From Mesostigma viride (Eukaryota > Streptophyta > Mesostigmatophyceae > Mesostigmatales > Mesostigmataceae): a DNA stretch of 64,000 nucleotides. Below the pieces are notes generated by a model, which did no database searches, was not told the origin of the DNA, and saw only the letters and a program-made list of their open reading frames with translations. The DNA lies in NCBI GenBank assembly GCA_009746045.1, contig RPFO01000587.1:62001-126000 (forward strand), in the 5' to 3' direction. The position numbers and the translations under genes are program-made. Below are positions 32,106 to 44,146 of the stretch, piece after piece. The first letter of the stretch is position 1; each line of letters starts with the position of its first letter.

Positions 32106-34541
32106 CCCCTATGATGGTCCACTGGTCCACCAACGCTTCACCGCTGGATTCGCGAATAAGCCCCTCGGTACTGCATACTCGAATAGAAGCGGAGATGTCC
32201 CCAGCTCCCCGCATGGCCGCCAGGTAGGCGACCGAGCAGCATGCTGCCAGGCAGGTCTTGCCCTCCGATGCATGCATATGCTGGTTGTCTTATTGTTATG
32301 CCCAAGGATGCAGGCCATGACCACGTACGAGTGCAAGCAAACGTGACCAAGTGCAATCAAACACTCAGCTGTCCTTGTGAACCTAGGCCACTGGCCTGCG
32401 TTCATGGGGCACAACGCGCTGCCAGCAGCGGGCGGCCGCGAGTACTGCGCTTTCCTGTCCGCCACCCACCGGCCAATCATTCATTTGTTCATTGATGCAT
32501 CCATGCCCGTGGCCAATCATTGGCCATTCATTTGTTCATGCATTCCCGTGCCTCTGTTGGCAGAGTCACAGGGCACCAACGGCCCATGAGGGAGGGCTGT
32601 CGTGGAGCACAGGGGCGGCATCACCGGGGGCCAGATTGATGGGGAGGATCAGCCAGCGGTGCCGTGCGACAATTGCAGCACCGACAGCAGCGGCTCCACC
32701 CAGACACGCCATCACCCCCGGCTGTACAGGACTCGACGACGGCGCCATGCCGAACTCCTCCGCCCCATGAAGCGCTGCGACCTCCCCATGCATTAAGCGT
32801 GAGGAGCATCAAGCATGTGAGGAGCATGAAGGACGTGAGGAGCTTGCAGGTCCCTCGGTGGGCAACGGTGGGCAAGGAGCGACCGACCTCCGCCGCCCCA
32901 TGAATGCACACGCGGCTGCTGCGCTCACGAGCGCGGGCGTGCGCAAGAAGGTGCAACCATGATGCATGCTGCTCGCGATGGGAGCCAGGAACGGGGATGA
33001 CCCTTGTCGCCCACAGCAGAGGGTACATGGGTGCCTCTCCGAGGGAGGCACGAACAGAGGCCCACCCCCATACTGCAATAACGCCACCCACCCCCATCAC
33101 GCTGGGGGGGGGGGGGCGTGTGACTTGAGGCACCGACGTGAGCCCCCAGGGGTAGCCTCCCCCTTCCCTCTGCCGGAGCACGCACACGCCTCGCTGGCCT
33201 TCCCGTTAGGCGACGTTTACACCAACCCCTTGAAGGTTGGAAAACAACCCCTGTACAGGGCTGGCCAAGTGAAGCTACAGTGTGAGCAGGGTCTCAGACA
33301 CCCACCCCTTTCTAAAAGGGGTTGCCTTTCGGGGCGCCAAGGGCCACGCCATCGCCCATCGGCAGACGGCACGTTGGCCACACGTGCGTGACAGCCGTCA
33401 GAAGATACCAGGCGTGCCGCCACATGACAGTCGCCGTCACGGGGGGGTGCGTACAAGGGCTTTGGTGCGAGAATCGAGCGACCGCGGGGCGGATACACCC
33501 AGGCTCCTGACCTGGCAGCGGGGCTTGGGGGGTATCTTTAGCCATGCCCATGCATGTGCTGGGACCTAACGCACGCGGCAGCAAGCTCTGGGGATGGCTC
33601 AGTTTATACGCGCGCATGGCGTAGACAGACGACACGCGGGAGCATTGAACACGCTGGCTGCCGTCGCAAGGGTTCTGACGCAGCAACTCCACGGCGTGAT
33701 TCGTTCCCCTTGAATGACGCTGGCCCCCGTGGCATGCCACACACTCATCCACGCAGCGACGGTCGACGCCTCCCAAACATAAATTTTGATGGGGGGGGGG
33801 GGCAGTAGAGCATGGGGGAGCACGCGGGCACAGGGTTGTGTAGGCGCGCTCACATGGAGGCATGGCATTTGCCCCCTGATAAGAAAAGTGGGCTCTCTTG
33901 CAACGCCCGCGGCACGTGGAGGCGCGTGGTGCCAGACTGTAGTGCAGGCGAGCCCAGGGGGGCACAGGATGCAGCCCACAGGGGCACGGGAGGGGTGTGG
34001 GGCGGCCCGGTCCTCAACATGTTGCTGTTGTTGTTGTCATTGTCGTCGGCAGGCGCGCACCCAAAGGCAAGAGATGGGGACACGGTAGGGGGTAGGACCA
34101 GCCCAGGTGACGTATTCACGGCCAGGTGACGCATTCACAAGTTAATTGCGCACGCCTCCACATGGTGGCGACCCGCGGGAGCCGTCTCGGGTGGAACGAC
34201 CCGCAGTACATGCGACCGTTGCGCCACGACCCGTACACCACAACTCGCGCTTGGCTCCAGGGAAAATGTCTTGCCGCTGGACCAGGGGGGCGGGGCGGAT
34301 GTCTCAGGAGGGGCTGCCGCCATACAAACGTAACGACCACCCGGACGGCTGCCTGCGAAGCAAAAACCACGAGCCACCCTGCCCACCAGTGCAGGGGGAG
34401 CAGGCCGCCTCCATTAGTTTGTAGGGCCATGCCAAAAAAAAACACCCCGCCGCCTTTCCTCTCCCAAGGACTGCATCCGGGAGGTCGATTCACGTTTCCA
34501 TGACCCACGAGTCCCTACGGATCCGCAAGGCAAACGTTGCC
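32106..34541. other. No gene recognised
   Basis: Moderately GC-rich DNA with short overlapping frames on both strands, a G10 run near 33110 and a G12 run near 33792. None of the frames resembles a known family. Confidence 0.5.
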
Positions 34542-35171
34542 CTAGATGGTTCCGCTGCCCACCATCACCGTAGATGATGCGGGAGCGTGCATGCCCTCAA
34601 CTCCAGGCTCATCGGTGCCATGCAGATCATCCACGCACATTGCGTCCCCATTCGTTGCCCCCGTTGTAGCCGATGGCGACGCGTGCCCGTTCATCCGCGC
34701 CCCAAGAGAGCTCCCATTGGCGCCCGCACCTGGCGCATGGGCTCCAAGGCTCGAGCAGGTGTCGTTAGCGGTGGAGCCGTTTCCAGCTTTGGCCGCCCGC
34801 TTCGCGGCCAGACGCATCTTTCGCTCCCGTCGGCCAATGCTGCAGCCGCGATTGCTGATCCGCCACATGTGCCGCTGGCTCGACGTATCCTCGACTTGCT
34901 CGGAGCTCAGCCACATTGTTTCTGACTCGGATGAGGATGTCGAGCTATCCCCGCTTTCCGTCTGCGGCGCACGCTGCTGGTGGTCGGACGAGCCGCTGCT
35001 GGCCGCCGCGTCCGTCTGCCGCGGGCGCGCTCGACCACCCGCACGGCGTCCGCGCACCTTTTTCCGTCCGGCTTTCCTTTCCGCAGCCTTTACATCGTCA
35101 TCACTATGGTGGCTCACATCGCCATCATGGCCAATTTCAACCTTTGGGTCGACTACTAGTGGCGATGGCAT
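34542..35171 (-). CDS. Hypothetical basic/serine-rich protein exon
   Basis: Open frame of 209 residues starting MPSPLVVDPKVEIGHDGD. It is composition-biased but protein-like: a run of acidic DDD, a KAGRKKVRGRRAGGRARPR basic cluster (nuclear-localisation type), a Ser-rich patch SSTSSSESE, and a second basic patch GRRERKMRLAAKRAAKAG. An acceptor-like site (TTGTAG at 35188) precedes it, so it could be a 3' exon of a longer gene. The opposite strand is also open here, so the call is weak. No family recognised; it lies in a transposon-rich zone. Confidence 0.35.
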   Translation of the reverse strand: MPSPLVVDPKVEIGHDGDVSHHSDDDVKAAERKAGRKKVRGRRAGGRARPRQTDAAASSGSSDHQQRAPQTESGDSSTSSSESETMWLSSEQVEDTSSQRHMWRISNRGCSIGRRERKMRLAAKRAAKAGNGSTANDTCSSLGAHAPGAGANGSSLGARMNGHASPSATTGATNGDAMCVDDLHGTDEPGVEGMHAPASSTVMVGSGTI

Positions 35172-35457
35172 GTGCGGTTCTACAAACAAGAATCACCCGT
35201 TAAACTTTATCCGCCAATTTCTCGTCTTGCTTGCAGATATGTGCCCAAGTACGCCTCAAGCCTCAAAATGAACCATCCACATCATTCGACTCTGAGCGTC
35301 ACACCAAGCAAATAGGCAATTCGATAACAATCACATTCGGCAACCCCATGGGCAGTTAACCTATATCCGCCAGGACCAGGAAACAGGGAGGCGGCATTCG
35401 CATGACTAGAGAGGTTCAGGAAAAGCCACCTCCGGACTTGCCGGGCATGTTGCACAC

Positions 35458-35755
35458 TTATGAACACTTGTCAAAGCCCCGATATGCGCAAGGCAATGCC
35501 GAGGAAGATGTTACAGTTTTCAGCTCCCGCCTCGATGACTGCCGCGAGTAGCTCAAATCGACTTGCATGAGTCGCATCGCGTACTCGACGGCCATAGCGG
35601 GAATTTGATCTTGACGAGTCGATGTCGTCACCGTCAGGTCCAAGTTGCGCTGTTGCTTGTGCGCGGATCTGCGTGGCTGACAGCAAAAGGTACTTAATAG
35701 ATATTTTTGCTGCCAAACGGTACATACCGTAGTGGTCAAAATCACTTTGCGACAA
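35458..35755 (-). pseudogene. Open frame within a repeat bounded by CACTACGGTA
   Basis: A minus frame beginning SQSDFDHYGMYRLAAKISIK runs for about 90 residues, but its first bases are the dispersed motif TTGTCGCAAAGTGATTTTGA found also at 43080. It is probably transposon-derived. No family recognised. Confidence 0.25.
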
Positions 35756-35978
35756 ACCTACTTTGCGACCCCAAAACAGGGTGAAATTTATAGTTTGCGA
35801 CCCAAAATGAAGGCAAAGTTTTAGGTTTGCGAGCCCATCGACTTGTTTATGGTCAGTGGCAACTGGCAGGTACTCGATGTTGTAAATTTATAGGCCAGTA
35901 GGCTTGACTGCCTGCTGGCCTGCCGGCCTCCCCGCTCTTCTGCCATCGTGCCAAGACAACGTGCATGGCTGCACAAGC

Positions 35979-36202
35979 TAGGGTTGTACCGAATAGTGTT
36001 CCGAATACCGAATATCCCCCGAATACCGAACCGAACACCGAATATGTTCAGTATACGGCGAACGGTCTGTCCGTCTGAACATATTCGGTATCGGTATCGG
36101 GAGGCAAGCTCTACTTCCGAATATGTTCGGTATCGAAATCGGGACACCCTACTATTCGACGAATATATTCGTAGTTCCGAATATCGAATAGTAGTATCCC
36201 TA
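35979..36202. mobile_element. MITE-like element with CCGAATA-rich interior, copy 1
   Basis: Begins TAGGGTTGTACCGAATAG and ends CGAATAGTAGTATCCCTA, imperfect inverted termini. The interior is a series of CCGAATAT / ATATTCGG motifs on both strands, able to fold on itself. Related sequence lies inverted at about 42710-42896. No target duplication found. Confidence 0.65.
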
Positions 36203-36329
36203 CTAGCGGGCGGCGCAGCCTCCAGCCTCCACTCACCAGCTGGCGCGGTCATGCCTCCGCCGACTCAGAGTTAGGCCAACGCCCAAAAGCTGAATGCACA
36301 ATGCAGGGAAGGCAACTGTGCTCGTCTAA

Positions 36330-36670
36330 GTATCAAGTAACGTGCGTTGTAACTTTCACGTTAAAACTTTCGTCGGCGGAGCCCATTTTCGGAAGAACAG
36401 TCTAGTTCTAGAGTTAGTATTGCCCCGCCACCCCGCCGCGCCGCGCCACGCCACGCCGCCGCCCCCCCCCCCCCCGTTAGGAGCGATAACCACCCAGGCA
36501 GATGAGGTGAAGTTGGAGAAGGATGGTCATAAACTCCGTGACAGTAGGTGCTTTGCTTTTAAAAAATAAAATTAATTAAATAAAGTAACGTGCGTTGTAA
36601 CTATCACGTTAAATTAAATGTTAACGTGCGTTGTAACTTTCACGTCAAATTCAATTATAACATTGGGAGG
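36330..36670. repeat. Repeated AACGTGCGTTGTAACTTTCACG units
   Basis: GTAACGTGCGTTGTAACTWTCACG occurs at about 36341, 36585 and 36622, and in diverged form at 42382. The last copy runs into the hairpin-tail repeat (GGACATGTAGCACATATCAG at 36670). Confidence 0.7.
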
Positions 36671-38451
36671 ACATGTAGCACATATCAGTCCGTCAGTTCC
36701 ATGGACAGGTGGGGGTCATGGATACTGTAGCGGAGCCGCGAAAAAAACTACCTACAAAATCCTAGCTAAACTAATGTAACCTACGCCCCTGCCGCCTGGT
36801 AACAGTTTAGTCAGGCTCATCCTGTCCTATGACGTGCACGATTGTTATCCGCGTTTAATGATCCGTGACTCCCCAACGGGAGCACGTTAATTAATTAACG
36901 GGAGCACGAGTGTAATTAATTAGTTATCCGCGTTTGCTGTCTCTTTTCCTAAGTAGTGTCGGGCTCCTTGCTATAGATTTAATAATCCGGTCGGACAGTG
37001 TGCACCGGCCCACCCATCCATTCACCGGCCCCGGGGGTGAATACCACGTGACTACCCACCAGGACTGAGCACGAGTTCAATTATTTAATTCATTGTGACG
37101 TGGAACGAGAAGGACCAACTGAAGTCCGACACCAATTGGGCGTAGTGTCAGTTAATTGTGAGTTGACTAGCCTTGAAGATGACTCTAACATGGGCTTTCC
37201 CTATATGCACTGAGATCAATTGAGATTGACACCCTCTTGTCTACCGCTGATGCATAATTGAATCAAGGCAGGTTGTTAATTCAACAAACCTGGGAATGAA
37301 TTGAAGGATGGTAACGAAGCAAAAGAAGACATTGTATTATCAATAGACTTGCATGTCACCTTTGAGCCTGAGAAGTTGCAAATTCCAGCAGCATTTCCCC
37401 TAACTAACTCAATGCTGGGAATGAAAAAAAGGATGGTAACGAAGCAAAAGAAGACATTGAATGCGCGGATGGCACAACGCACCGTTCTGCGGGAGGCTCG
37501 GTATATTTTAAACGGAAAATGTGAGCTCAAGGTGCGTGGTACATGGCCCGCGCGCGGAGGGCCTGGCGAAGGGGCCACGGTACCGGCGAATATACGCGGG
37601 TAGTTGGAAATCCAGGCGCGCGATAGCGGATGGCCTGAATGAAACGCAATCCCGACATGCCATAAAGAATGCATTACAAAATGCGATGCGGTCATGAGCA
37701 GCACGAAGGAAGACGCACATCAATTGATGACAGCACGTGAAGAGAGCTGCAACCCTTCAGGAACCCTATAATCTTGATGTTAGTCAGGGCGCCCAAGGCA
37801 ACATATCGGACATATCGGATTCAGCGCACCTGTAGATGCGAGTCAAATAGACGTGCCGCCGGACCGGACGCTCATGGACACATAAGAAATGAAATGATGA
37901 ATGCCTCTCAACATTCTCATCTGATGAATTGCCGATGAAGTCCGATTGCTATCGCATGCAGCCTGTGCAGACGAATTCAATGGCATGCAGCCTTGGCGGA
38001 AGCGATGGGTGGGCAGGGTAGGGTATTTTTTTTTCTTATGGCTTCGCTTCCGAAGCTTCGCTCTAGGGTAGGATGACACCTTCGTGACGGGCGAGCCGGA
38101 GTGCGGACCTGGACGCAGGCTTGACAGCGAATCTGGGAATCTGGGCTTTGGCGCATGCTAGCCGTTTGCAGAAAATACAACTAGCCGTTTGCAGAAAATA
38201 CAACTAGCCGTTTGTCCGAAATTCGGTTGATGGTCTACTCGCCGGTTGAAGTTTCCCAAAAAACTGGACCTTTTTCTACTGACCGTACCACTACAGCCGC
38301 AGATGCAAAAACTTTAAACAAAGATCCACCGTCGGCTAAGTTTCCTCCAATGGTAACGCTAATCGTGCATCCCCCTTCTCACGCACCTCTCCAACTAAAT
38401 TGGCTTCGCCCTTTCTTCGAACCTTTGGTTCTTCCGAAAATGGGCTCCGCC
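36375..38451. mobile_element. 2.1-kb segment with 24-bp inverted ends
   Basis: GGCGGAGCCCATTTTCGGAA (36375 onward) is the inverted complement of 38428-38451. A 197-bp relative with the same ends is at 42421-42617. The interior carries a direct duplication (37290-37333 and 37416-37459), further hairpin-tail copies near 36870, and no recognised gene. Confidence 0.6.
38157..38218. repeat. 23-bp tandem repeat, ~2.5 copies
   Basis: Unit CTAGCCGTTTGCAGAAAATA plus CAA. Confidence 0.9.
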
Positions 38452-38793
38452 GGATTAAACACTAAGGCCCTTTCCACAATCCACATTCGTCAGTTCCGGG
38501 GAGTTAGGGTCCTAATTCGGCAGTCGGTTCCGGAACTAGAGGTTTCCACATTGGGCCGTCCAATTAGAAATGTAATTCTAATTAACCGCTAATTCGACCG
38601 GAACTGGGGTGGAACTCCTGGAACTCGAAAAAAGCAGTTCCGGCCAGTTCCAGTCAGAATTAATTTTTTTTTTTTTGTCGATGCACGAAAAGGGCGGGGA
38701 ACACGACGTGAAAAGGGCGGGGAACACGTGCACGCCGGGAAGACAGTGCGGCCACCATCGCTGCCGCGCGTTAGTGGATGAAAGTGCGTAGCC

Positions 38794-39273
38794 ATGATCG
38801 CGAGACTAATAGTTATATTTCTCATCGTGCTGGTGCGCTACCTGCAGCTACGCAGGAAGCAGGCCGCGATACGCATTATTCAGGAAAATGCGGCTCGCGA
38901 GGCGGAATACATGGCAACCGCCACACAAGTGATGATGGGGATGGCAATGGACGACAAGCCAGACGACCGACGAGGCGGGTGGCAGCCCGGTCGCCCGTGG
39001 GCATATGATAGGGCCGCAGGACGTGGATTTTGGGAATCAGCAAAGCGAGGGGGTGTCATGACGGACGCGGACTTCCGTGCAACATTTCACATGACCCGTG
39101 ATTCCTTTGATCGTGTAGTGTGTATGTTGATCGCGTTAGCTAAAATTAGTCAGCCATGGTTAAGTAAGCTAATGGAATTTGAAGGCACGGTAAAACCAGT
39201 ACTGAAAAGCTATCAGCCCAGTTCTCTCGCGTGTAGATTGTTTGCTTTCTCGACATTTTGTTCGGACGCGTAG
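38794..39273 (+). pseudogene. Harbinger-type transposase, N-terminal part only
   Basis: Frame of 159 codons: hydrophobic start, RRKQAAIRIIQENAAREAEY helix, then WAYDRAAGRGFWESAKRGG, MTDADFRATFHMTRDSFDRV, which matches the conserved segment before the DDE nuclease of PIF/Harbinger proteins (F-R-x-x-F-R-M-x-x-x-x-F). After about residue 120 the similarity stops and a TAG follows; catalytic residues are absent, by truncation or an unrecognised intron. Confidence 0.6.
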
Positions 39274-40440
39274 TGCATTATCACGGGAAGCATAGCGATT
39301 GGTAGCCAACGATGGCGACGTACGTGAAGCCTCTGCTCTATGACGGGAAGGCATCTGGCGTTGCTGCAACTGGAATCAGGCCAGTGCCATGTTCGGCACC
39401 GTGCACGCGGAAATAAGGCGCCGTCACGTTAGATAGCACTGCTGAGGACGAGCTGCGCCTGCCTGCCCATATTTACCGAGTTTGTCTCGCATCGCACTGC
39501 ATTATTGCTGGCCAGACTTTGCTGTCTTTATGCCCGACAGACTGGTTCACGAACCGTTTTAATTTGCTGCGTGCGTGGCTCCTGCCCTTCCATGGCAATG
39601 TTTGCAATTTCGCACGTTTTCGTTGTGATTGTTGGCACATACTACATAGCCATGCACATGACATACTGCATGAAGGTCGCAAAGTTAGGTATAGTTTCTG
39701 TTTGTAAATCCTGAGTTCTTGCTTCACACACGGTTCCTTGAAATGAAGGCCCTGGCCGAAGCTCGTTGCTTGCCAAAGCCTTCTTGTGTCGAAGAACAGC
39801 GGTTCTCAGTGGGCACATGAAAGAGACGTTGCCAGGCATTGTAAGATTTCCAACCACACGCTTGTCCTGTAACCATGCAATTCATTCCATGTGCGTTATG
39901 AATCTGGCAGCTTGTGAGCCTGCAACCATTAATTGCAGTTTGGCACATGTTACAAAAAGTAGGCTCCTTGAATTTAGGCTGCTTTCTCGCTTATTTTTGT
40001 TGATGCTATAGGCAACATTGGACTTAACACTAACTTGAGTCCCACCCGCATCCAACCCCCCAATCATCCATCCACTCCGTCCCTACCCACCCAATTATAC
40101 CACCGTCTTCCCGCCCACTCTTGAACTAATCAGCCCAACGCCCCAGCCCAAGACACAGGCAAATGCCCATGTAGCCACCCATGTGCGCGTGCCTAGAGAC
40201 ACTCAACTAGCTAGGCTGCATGTATGTGCCATGGGGGCATAATAGGTGCATGGGCGCAGGTGCACATGCAGGCCCGCAGGCATGCACACAAGCAGGCAGG
40301 CAGGCAGGTTGACAGATGGGTGGGCAGATAGGCGGGTGGCAGACTTGCAGGCGGGCAGGCGGGAGGATGGGCAGAACATTGGGTGGACAGGCGAGTAAGA
40401 AGGTCGTTGGGTCCAAGCAACCCGTTTATTGGTGATGGAT
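39274..40440. other. Interior of the Harbinger-like element, no gene recognised
   Basis: Short frames on both strands; none could be matched to the missing transposase catalytic domain. Confidence 0.5.
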
Positions 40441-41190
40441 TGATGTGTGTGGCGCATGTGTGCAAGTCGGCCTGTGTTTGTGTGCGTTTGTATGCATGTG
40501 CACGTGTGCTCGTGGGTGTGTGCACATGTTTGTGTGCACGTGTTAGCGTGCATGTGCGCACGTGGGTGTGTGCATGTGTGTGATATTGTGTGCATACATG
40601 TGTATGTCACAGTGTGCATGTGTGTGCGTGTGTGCGTGTGTGCGTGTGTGCGTGTATGCGTGTGTGCGTGTGTGCGTGTGTGTGTGTGTGCGAGTGTGCG
40701 AGTGTGCGTGTGTGCGTGTGTGCGTGTGTGCGTGTGTGCGTGTGTGCGTGTGTGCGTGTGTGCGTGTGTGCGTGTGTGCGTGTGTGCGTGTGTGCGTGTG
40801 TGCGTGTGTGCGTGTGTGCATGTGTGTATGTGTGCATGTGTGTATGCGTGCGTGTGTGCATGTGTGTATGTGTGCATGTGTGTATGCGTGCGTGTGTGCA
40901 TGTGTGCATGTGTGCGTGTGTGCATGTGTGTATGTGTGCATGTGTGCGTGTGTGCGTGTGTGCGTGTGTGCATGTGTGTATGTGTGCATGTGTGTATGTG
41001 TGCATGTGTGCGTGTGTGCATGTGTGCATGTGTGCGTGTGTGCATGTGTGTTTGTGTGCATGTGTGTATGCGTGCGTGTGTGCATGTGTGTATGTGTGCA
41101 TGTGTGTATGCGTGCGTGTGTGCATGTGTGTGTGAACATTTATGTGCATGTGTATGTATGTGGGCGTGTGGCCATGTGTGTGCTGGGGGG
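40440..41190. repeat. 0.75-kb TG/CA-rich tract
   Basis: Alternating purine-pyrimidine TGTGTGCGTGTGTGCATGTG-type sequence over about 750 bp. It leaves all frames open on both strands (Cys/Val or His/Thr proteins), which are artefacts. Candidate Z-DNA. Confidence 0.95.
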
Positions 41191-41903
41191 TAGGATGGAT
41201 AGGGAAAAGAAAGAGTGAAAAATGCAAGGTGTGGGGGAGTTAAATGTTTCACCTCACGGCAAAAGTCGTTGTGCCTGCCGCGTGTATTGACAAGCAGCTG
41301 TGGGCACGGTTGCAGCAAGTGAGTACACGCCAAGGGCCTACACGGTTCATGCAATAGCACACAGCCAGTGGGACGAAACATCTGCACATATTACTTGGGT
41401 TCATCTATTTTGCACATTACCTGCTTGGGTTCATCAACTGAATTCTGCACCTTACACGTGCATGGCTCATGGTTTCAATCGCTGCTCAATTGACGGAAAA
41501 TGAACAGGCAATCAACATTCAGATATGTTAATCCTGAAAAGTGACCTTCCACGTACACCAGGAGAATGAAGGTCGATGCTGCTGTGACGCATGAGCCTAA
41601 TCCACGTGCTCTCGGAGGTCTCCACCTCGGCAGGAGCACCTGCAGGCGTCGTGGCTCGCTTACCTCAAGCAATATGCGCGTGCTGAAAGCTACCGGGGTC
41701 TAGGCAGAGTTACATTATCTGCCCGGAAAAAGCACCTCTTAAACCTTTCTCGGCAACGAAGCTCTGAGCAACGCTATATTGTCGTGGCCGGACTTCATTG
41801 TCGCCATTAAAATGTCAAAAGCTGTTTGATTCATCCAAGGAAAATGCGTGCATGGTAGACAGATCATGAGATGCCCGGGCGTATAGACATGACAAGCAAC
41901 TGC

Positions 41904-42068
41904 TTAGATGGCGCTCATCGCGTCCCCTCCTCGCTTCCCTCGACTCAGTTCGTTAAGGCGCCTAATCCAATGTATGGCATAGGCCGCTGTGATCTGGCCG
42001 CGCACCTCGGCCTCAAGAACATCTTCTTGCGTCTTAAACGTGAGCGCCGCAGGCGGCGGCTCAGCCAT
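41904..42068 (-). CDS. Possible second ORF of the PIF/Harbinger element
   Basis: Minus frame MAEPPPAALTFKTQEDVLEAE then VRGQITAAYAIHWIRRLNEL. Two-gene PIF/Harbinger elements carry a Myb/SANT-like protein beside the transposase, and the position near the opposite end fits that, but no Myb motif is visible. Further minus-strand sequence with a donor-like GAG|GTAAGC near 41662 could continue it. Confidence 0.3.
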   Translation of the reverse strand: MAEPPPAALTFKTQEDVLEAEVRGQITAAYAIHWIRRLNELSRGKRGGDAMSAI

Positions 42069-42420
42069 TGCAAGGCTTAAAATCACAGCGATGCCAGATG
42101 GTTATGGCGTGTAATGCTGGGCGACGGGGTGCAGTTTTCACTTTTAGGGTCAAGCACGTGCCATGATGCACACAAAAAGGCGGGAACTTGTTCGCCGCCG
42201 TTGGATCGGAACTGAATGTGGAAACCCCGTCCCGACTAATTCACCGCTAATTCATTCTAATTCGCCGCGCCGAATTAGACCTCGAGCCTGGAACTGCGGT
42301 CCGGACCAATCCGAGTCCTCCTAATTCGCACTAATTCGTCACCATATGTGGAAAGGCTCTAAGTGTATCTCAATATATCAAGTAACGTGCGTGTTTGCAA
42401 CTTGCCCGTTGAAACTCTAC

Positions 42421-42617
42421 GGCGGAGCCAATTTTCGGAAGAACCTCACCCTTATGCTTGCAAATTCGGGACAAATTCGGTGGATGGATGGATGGATGTA
42501 TGTATGGATGGATTGACGGATTTTCATCCCCTATTCCTATGTTTTCTCACGTGTACGGCCTTATAAGCTTCGCCAATTCTGGCGAACCTAACGGTTCTTC
42601 CGAAAATTGGCTCCGCC
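42421..42617. mobile_element. 197-bp inverted-repeat MITE
   Basis: Perfect 25-bp inverted ends GGCGGAGCCAATTTTCGGAA plus GAACC, complementary to 42593-42617. Short GGATGGATGGAT run inside. Same family as the ends of 36375-38451. Confidence 0.8.
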
Positions 42618-42709
42618 TGATAATTGATACAAAATAATTAATATAAGTCTCATTAATATAAATGATACAAGTTATCTACCTAATACATTATAGTAGCTAC
42701 TGTCGTCAT

Positions 42710-43112
42710 TATTCGATCGGCGTCCGAATAGTTCGGAGAACTATTCGGTGTTCGATTCGGGAAGGGCCCTTCAGCTCCGAACATATTCGGTATCGGTATC
42801 GGGAGGCTCCAAATATATTCGGCATCGGGTTCGGGGCACCCCCCTGGTCCGAGTATCCGATTCGGCAAGCCAAAACGCTATTCGGTACAACCCTAGCACA
42901 AGCCTAAACCTTTGGCTTTCGCATGATAAGTGACAAAAGGCGCGAAAGTTTTGGCGCCACGCGTTCGTTCTACCTGTCTGCGTGCGGCACGGCGCAGGCG
43001 CGACGCGGTAAGTTTTGAACTTTGCGACCCAAAATGAAGCCCATGAAAAGTAGTTTGCGAGGTCGATTCGCAAAGAGGTTTGTCGCAAAGTGATTTTGAC
43101 CACTACGGTACC
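42710..43112. repeat. Inverted copy of the 35726-36202 repeat arrangement
   Basis: ATTCGG-rich block ending GCTATTCGGTACAACCCTAG (42877-42896), then TTTGCGACCCAAAATGAAG (43020), then GTCGCAAAGTGATTTTGACC ACTACGGTA (to 43110). The same blocks occur in reverse complement from 35726 (TACCGTAGTGG) through 35800 to 35979. Confidence 0.75.
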
Positions 43113-44146
43113 TTATTAACGGGACCCGATCTCTTGTATCCGGGGAGGGGACCTTTGAACAGCATTGTGGCATATTCTATCACCTGGCACAGCCCAACCT
43201 CCACGTGGATACCCTAATTTTTGGATTAGCTGATACTAATTACCCATTTTACATCTTTGGTTAATAATTGGATGAAAATGCACACTTACACCCGTAAAAC
43301 AGCATTTCGGTAGTGTAACATAGTACCCACTAATTGTTTTAGTGTCAGAGTCTTACAGTTGAGATGGACTATCTTAGATACTTATATCCTGCACGTTCCA
43401 TGATACTGAACTCGTCACCTGGGTCGCAGGCCAGGGGGGTTGACGAACTCGTCAACCCCATTTGAGGCCGAGCGGCGAGCGCGCACGTCGCGTACAGCTG
43501 CAAGAAGAAGGCCCCTTCGTCATAATTAGACTTGCATCTCGAGCGAACTGAGATCGAAGACTTGAAGCCAGCTTGAACGGCTCACTAGAACCACAAGATC
43601 CAAATTCCAGCTTTTCCAAATAATGCATACTGGGATTCCTCGATCAAAAGACTGGATTCCTCGATAACATTCGATACCAAGACTGGGATTCCTCGATGAG
43701 CCTAGAGCAGTACTAGTGGCCTCGAGCGTCAAAGTCAAGCCAACAATGGAGACATGACAGGCACGAAGGAGCCACTTTGATGCTCGTTACATGTCGAATT
43801 GCCAATGTGGTCCGCAGTCTGCGGTCTGCGGTGCCACGAGCAATTAAGGATATAAATAACAGGGCCTGTATCTAAACATATTAAACGCCGACGGTCTAAA
43901 TAACAGGGCCTGTATTTTCCAGGAAGTAAGCACTTAGCACTAATACAGGGCTTCCATGTGGCATAATTTAGTTGCATGGCCTGTAGCCTGGCAGTGCAGA
44001 CATGGTGTGGTGAAACGTAGTTGTTTCGCTTGACAGATAATCCCAATCTAGGGTTGTTCCCTAAGTGATTCCTTATGCCCTGGTAAATTCTGCAGCAGTT
44101 CGGACTCCCCTTAATTTGAAATACATCATTCTTCTTTCGTCAAAAA
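43113..44146. other. XRN 5' flank, no gene seen
   Basis: Includes a short internal duplication (GACTGGATTCCTCGAT near 43651 and GACTGGGATTCCTCGATG near 43681, and again CATACTGGGATTCCTCGATC at 43627). No clear promoter element. Confidence 0.5.

Larger units (their letters stand above)
38466..42359 (+). mobile_element. PIF/Harbinger-like DNA transposon
   Basis: Ends GGCCCTTTCCACA (38466) and TGTGGAAAGGCTC (to 42359) are imperfect inverted repeats, flanked by TAA at 38463-38465 and 42360-42362, the 3-bp target type of PIF/Harbinger. Subterminal motifs CTAATTCGGC and GGTTTCCACATT occur at both ends. Inside are a Harbinger-like transposase N-terminus (+, 38794-39273), a possible second ORF on the minus strand (42068-41904) and a large TG/CA tract. 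It lacks a visible DDE catalytic region, so it is probably inactive. Confidence 0.72.

Noticed and set aside
33312-33965. 217-codon minus-strand ORF
   Set aside because: Cys/His/Arg/Pro-rich with no motif, overlapped by open frames on the other strand; likely chance in GC-rich DNA.
34546-35271. 241-codon + strand ORF
   Set aside because: Shadow of the more protein-like minus-strand frame; its composition (Arg/Ser/Pro/Ala) is that of an antisense reading.
40203-41387. Very long open frames on both strands (Cys/Val-rich and His/Thr-rich)
   Set aside because: They are translations of the TG/CA tract, open in all frames because the repeat contains no stop codon.
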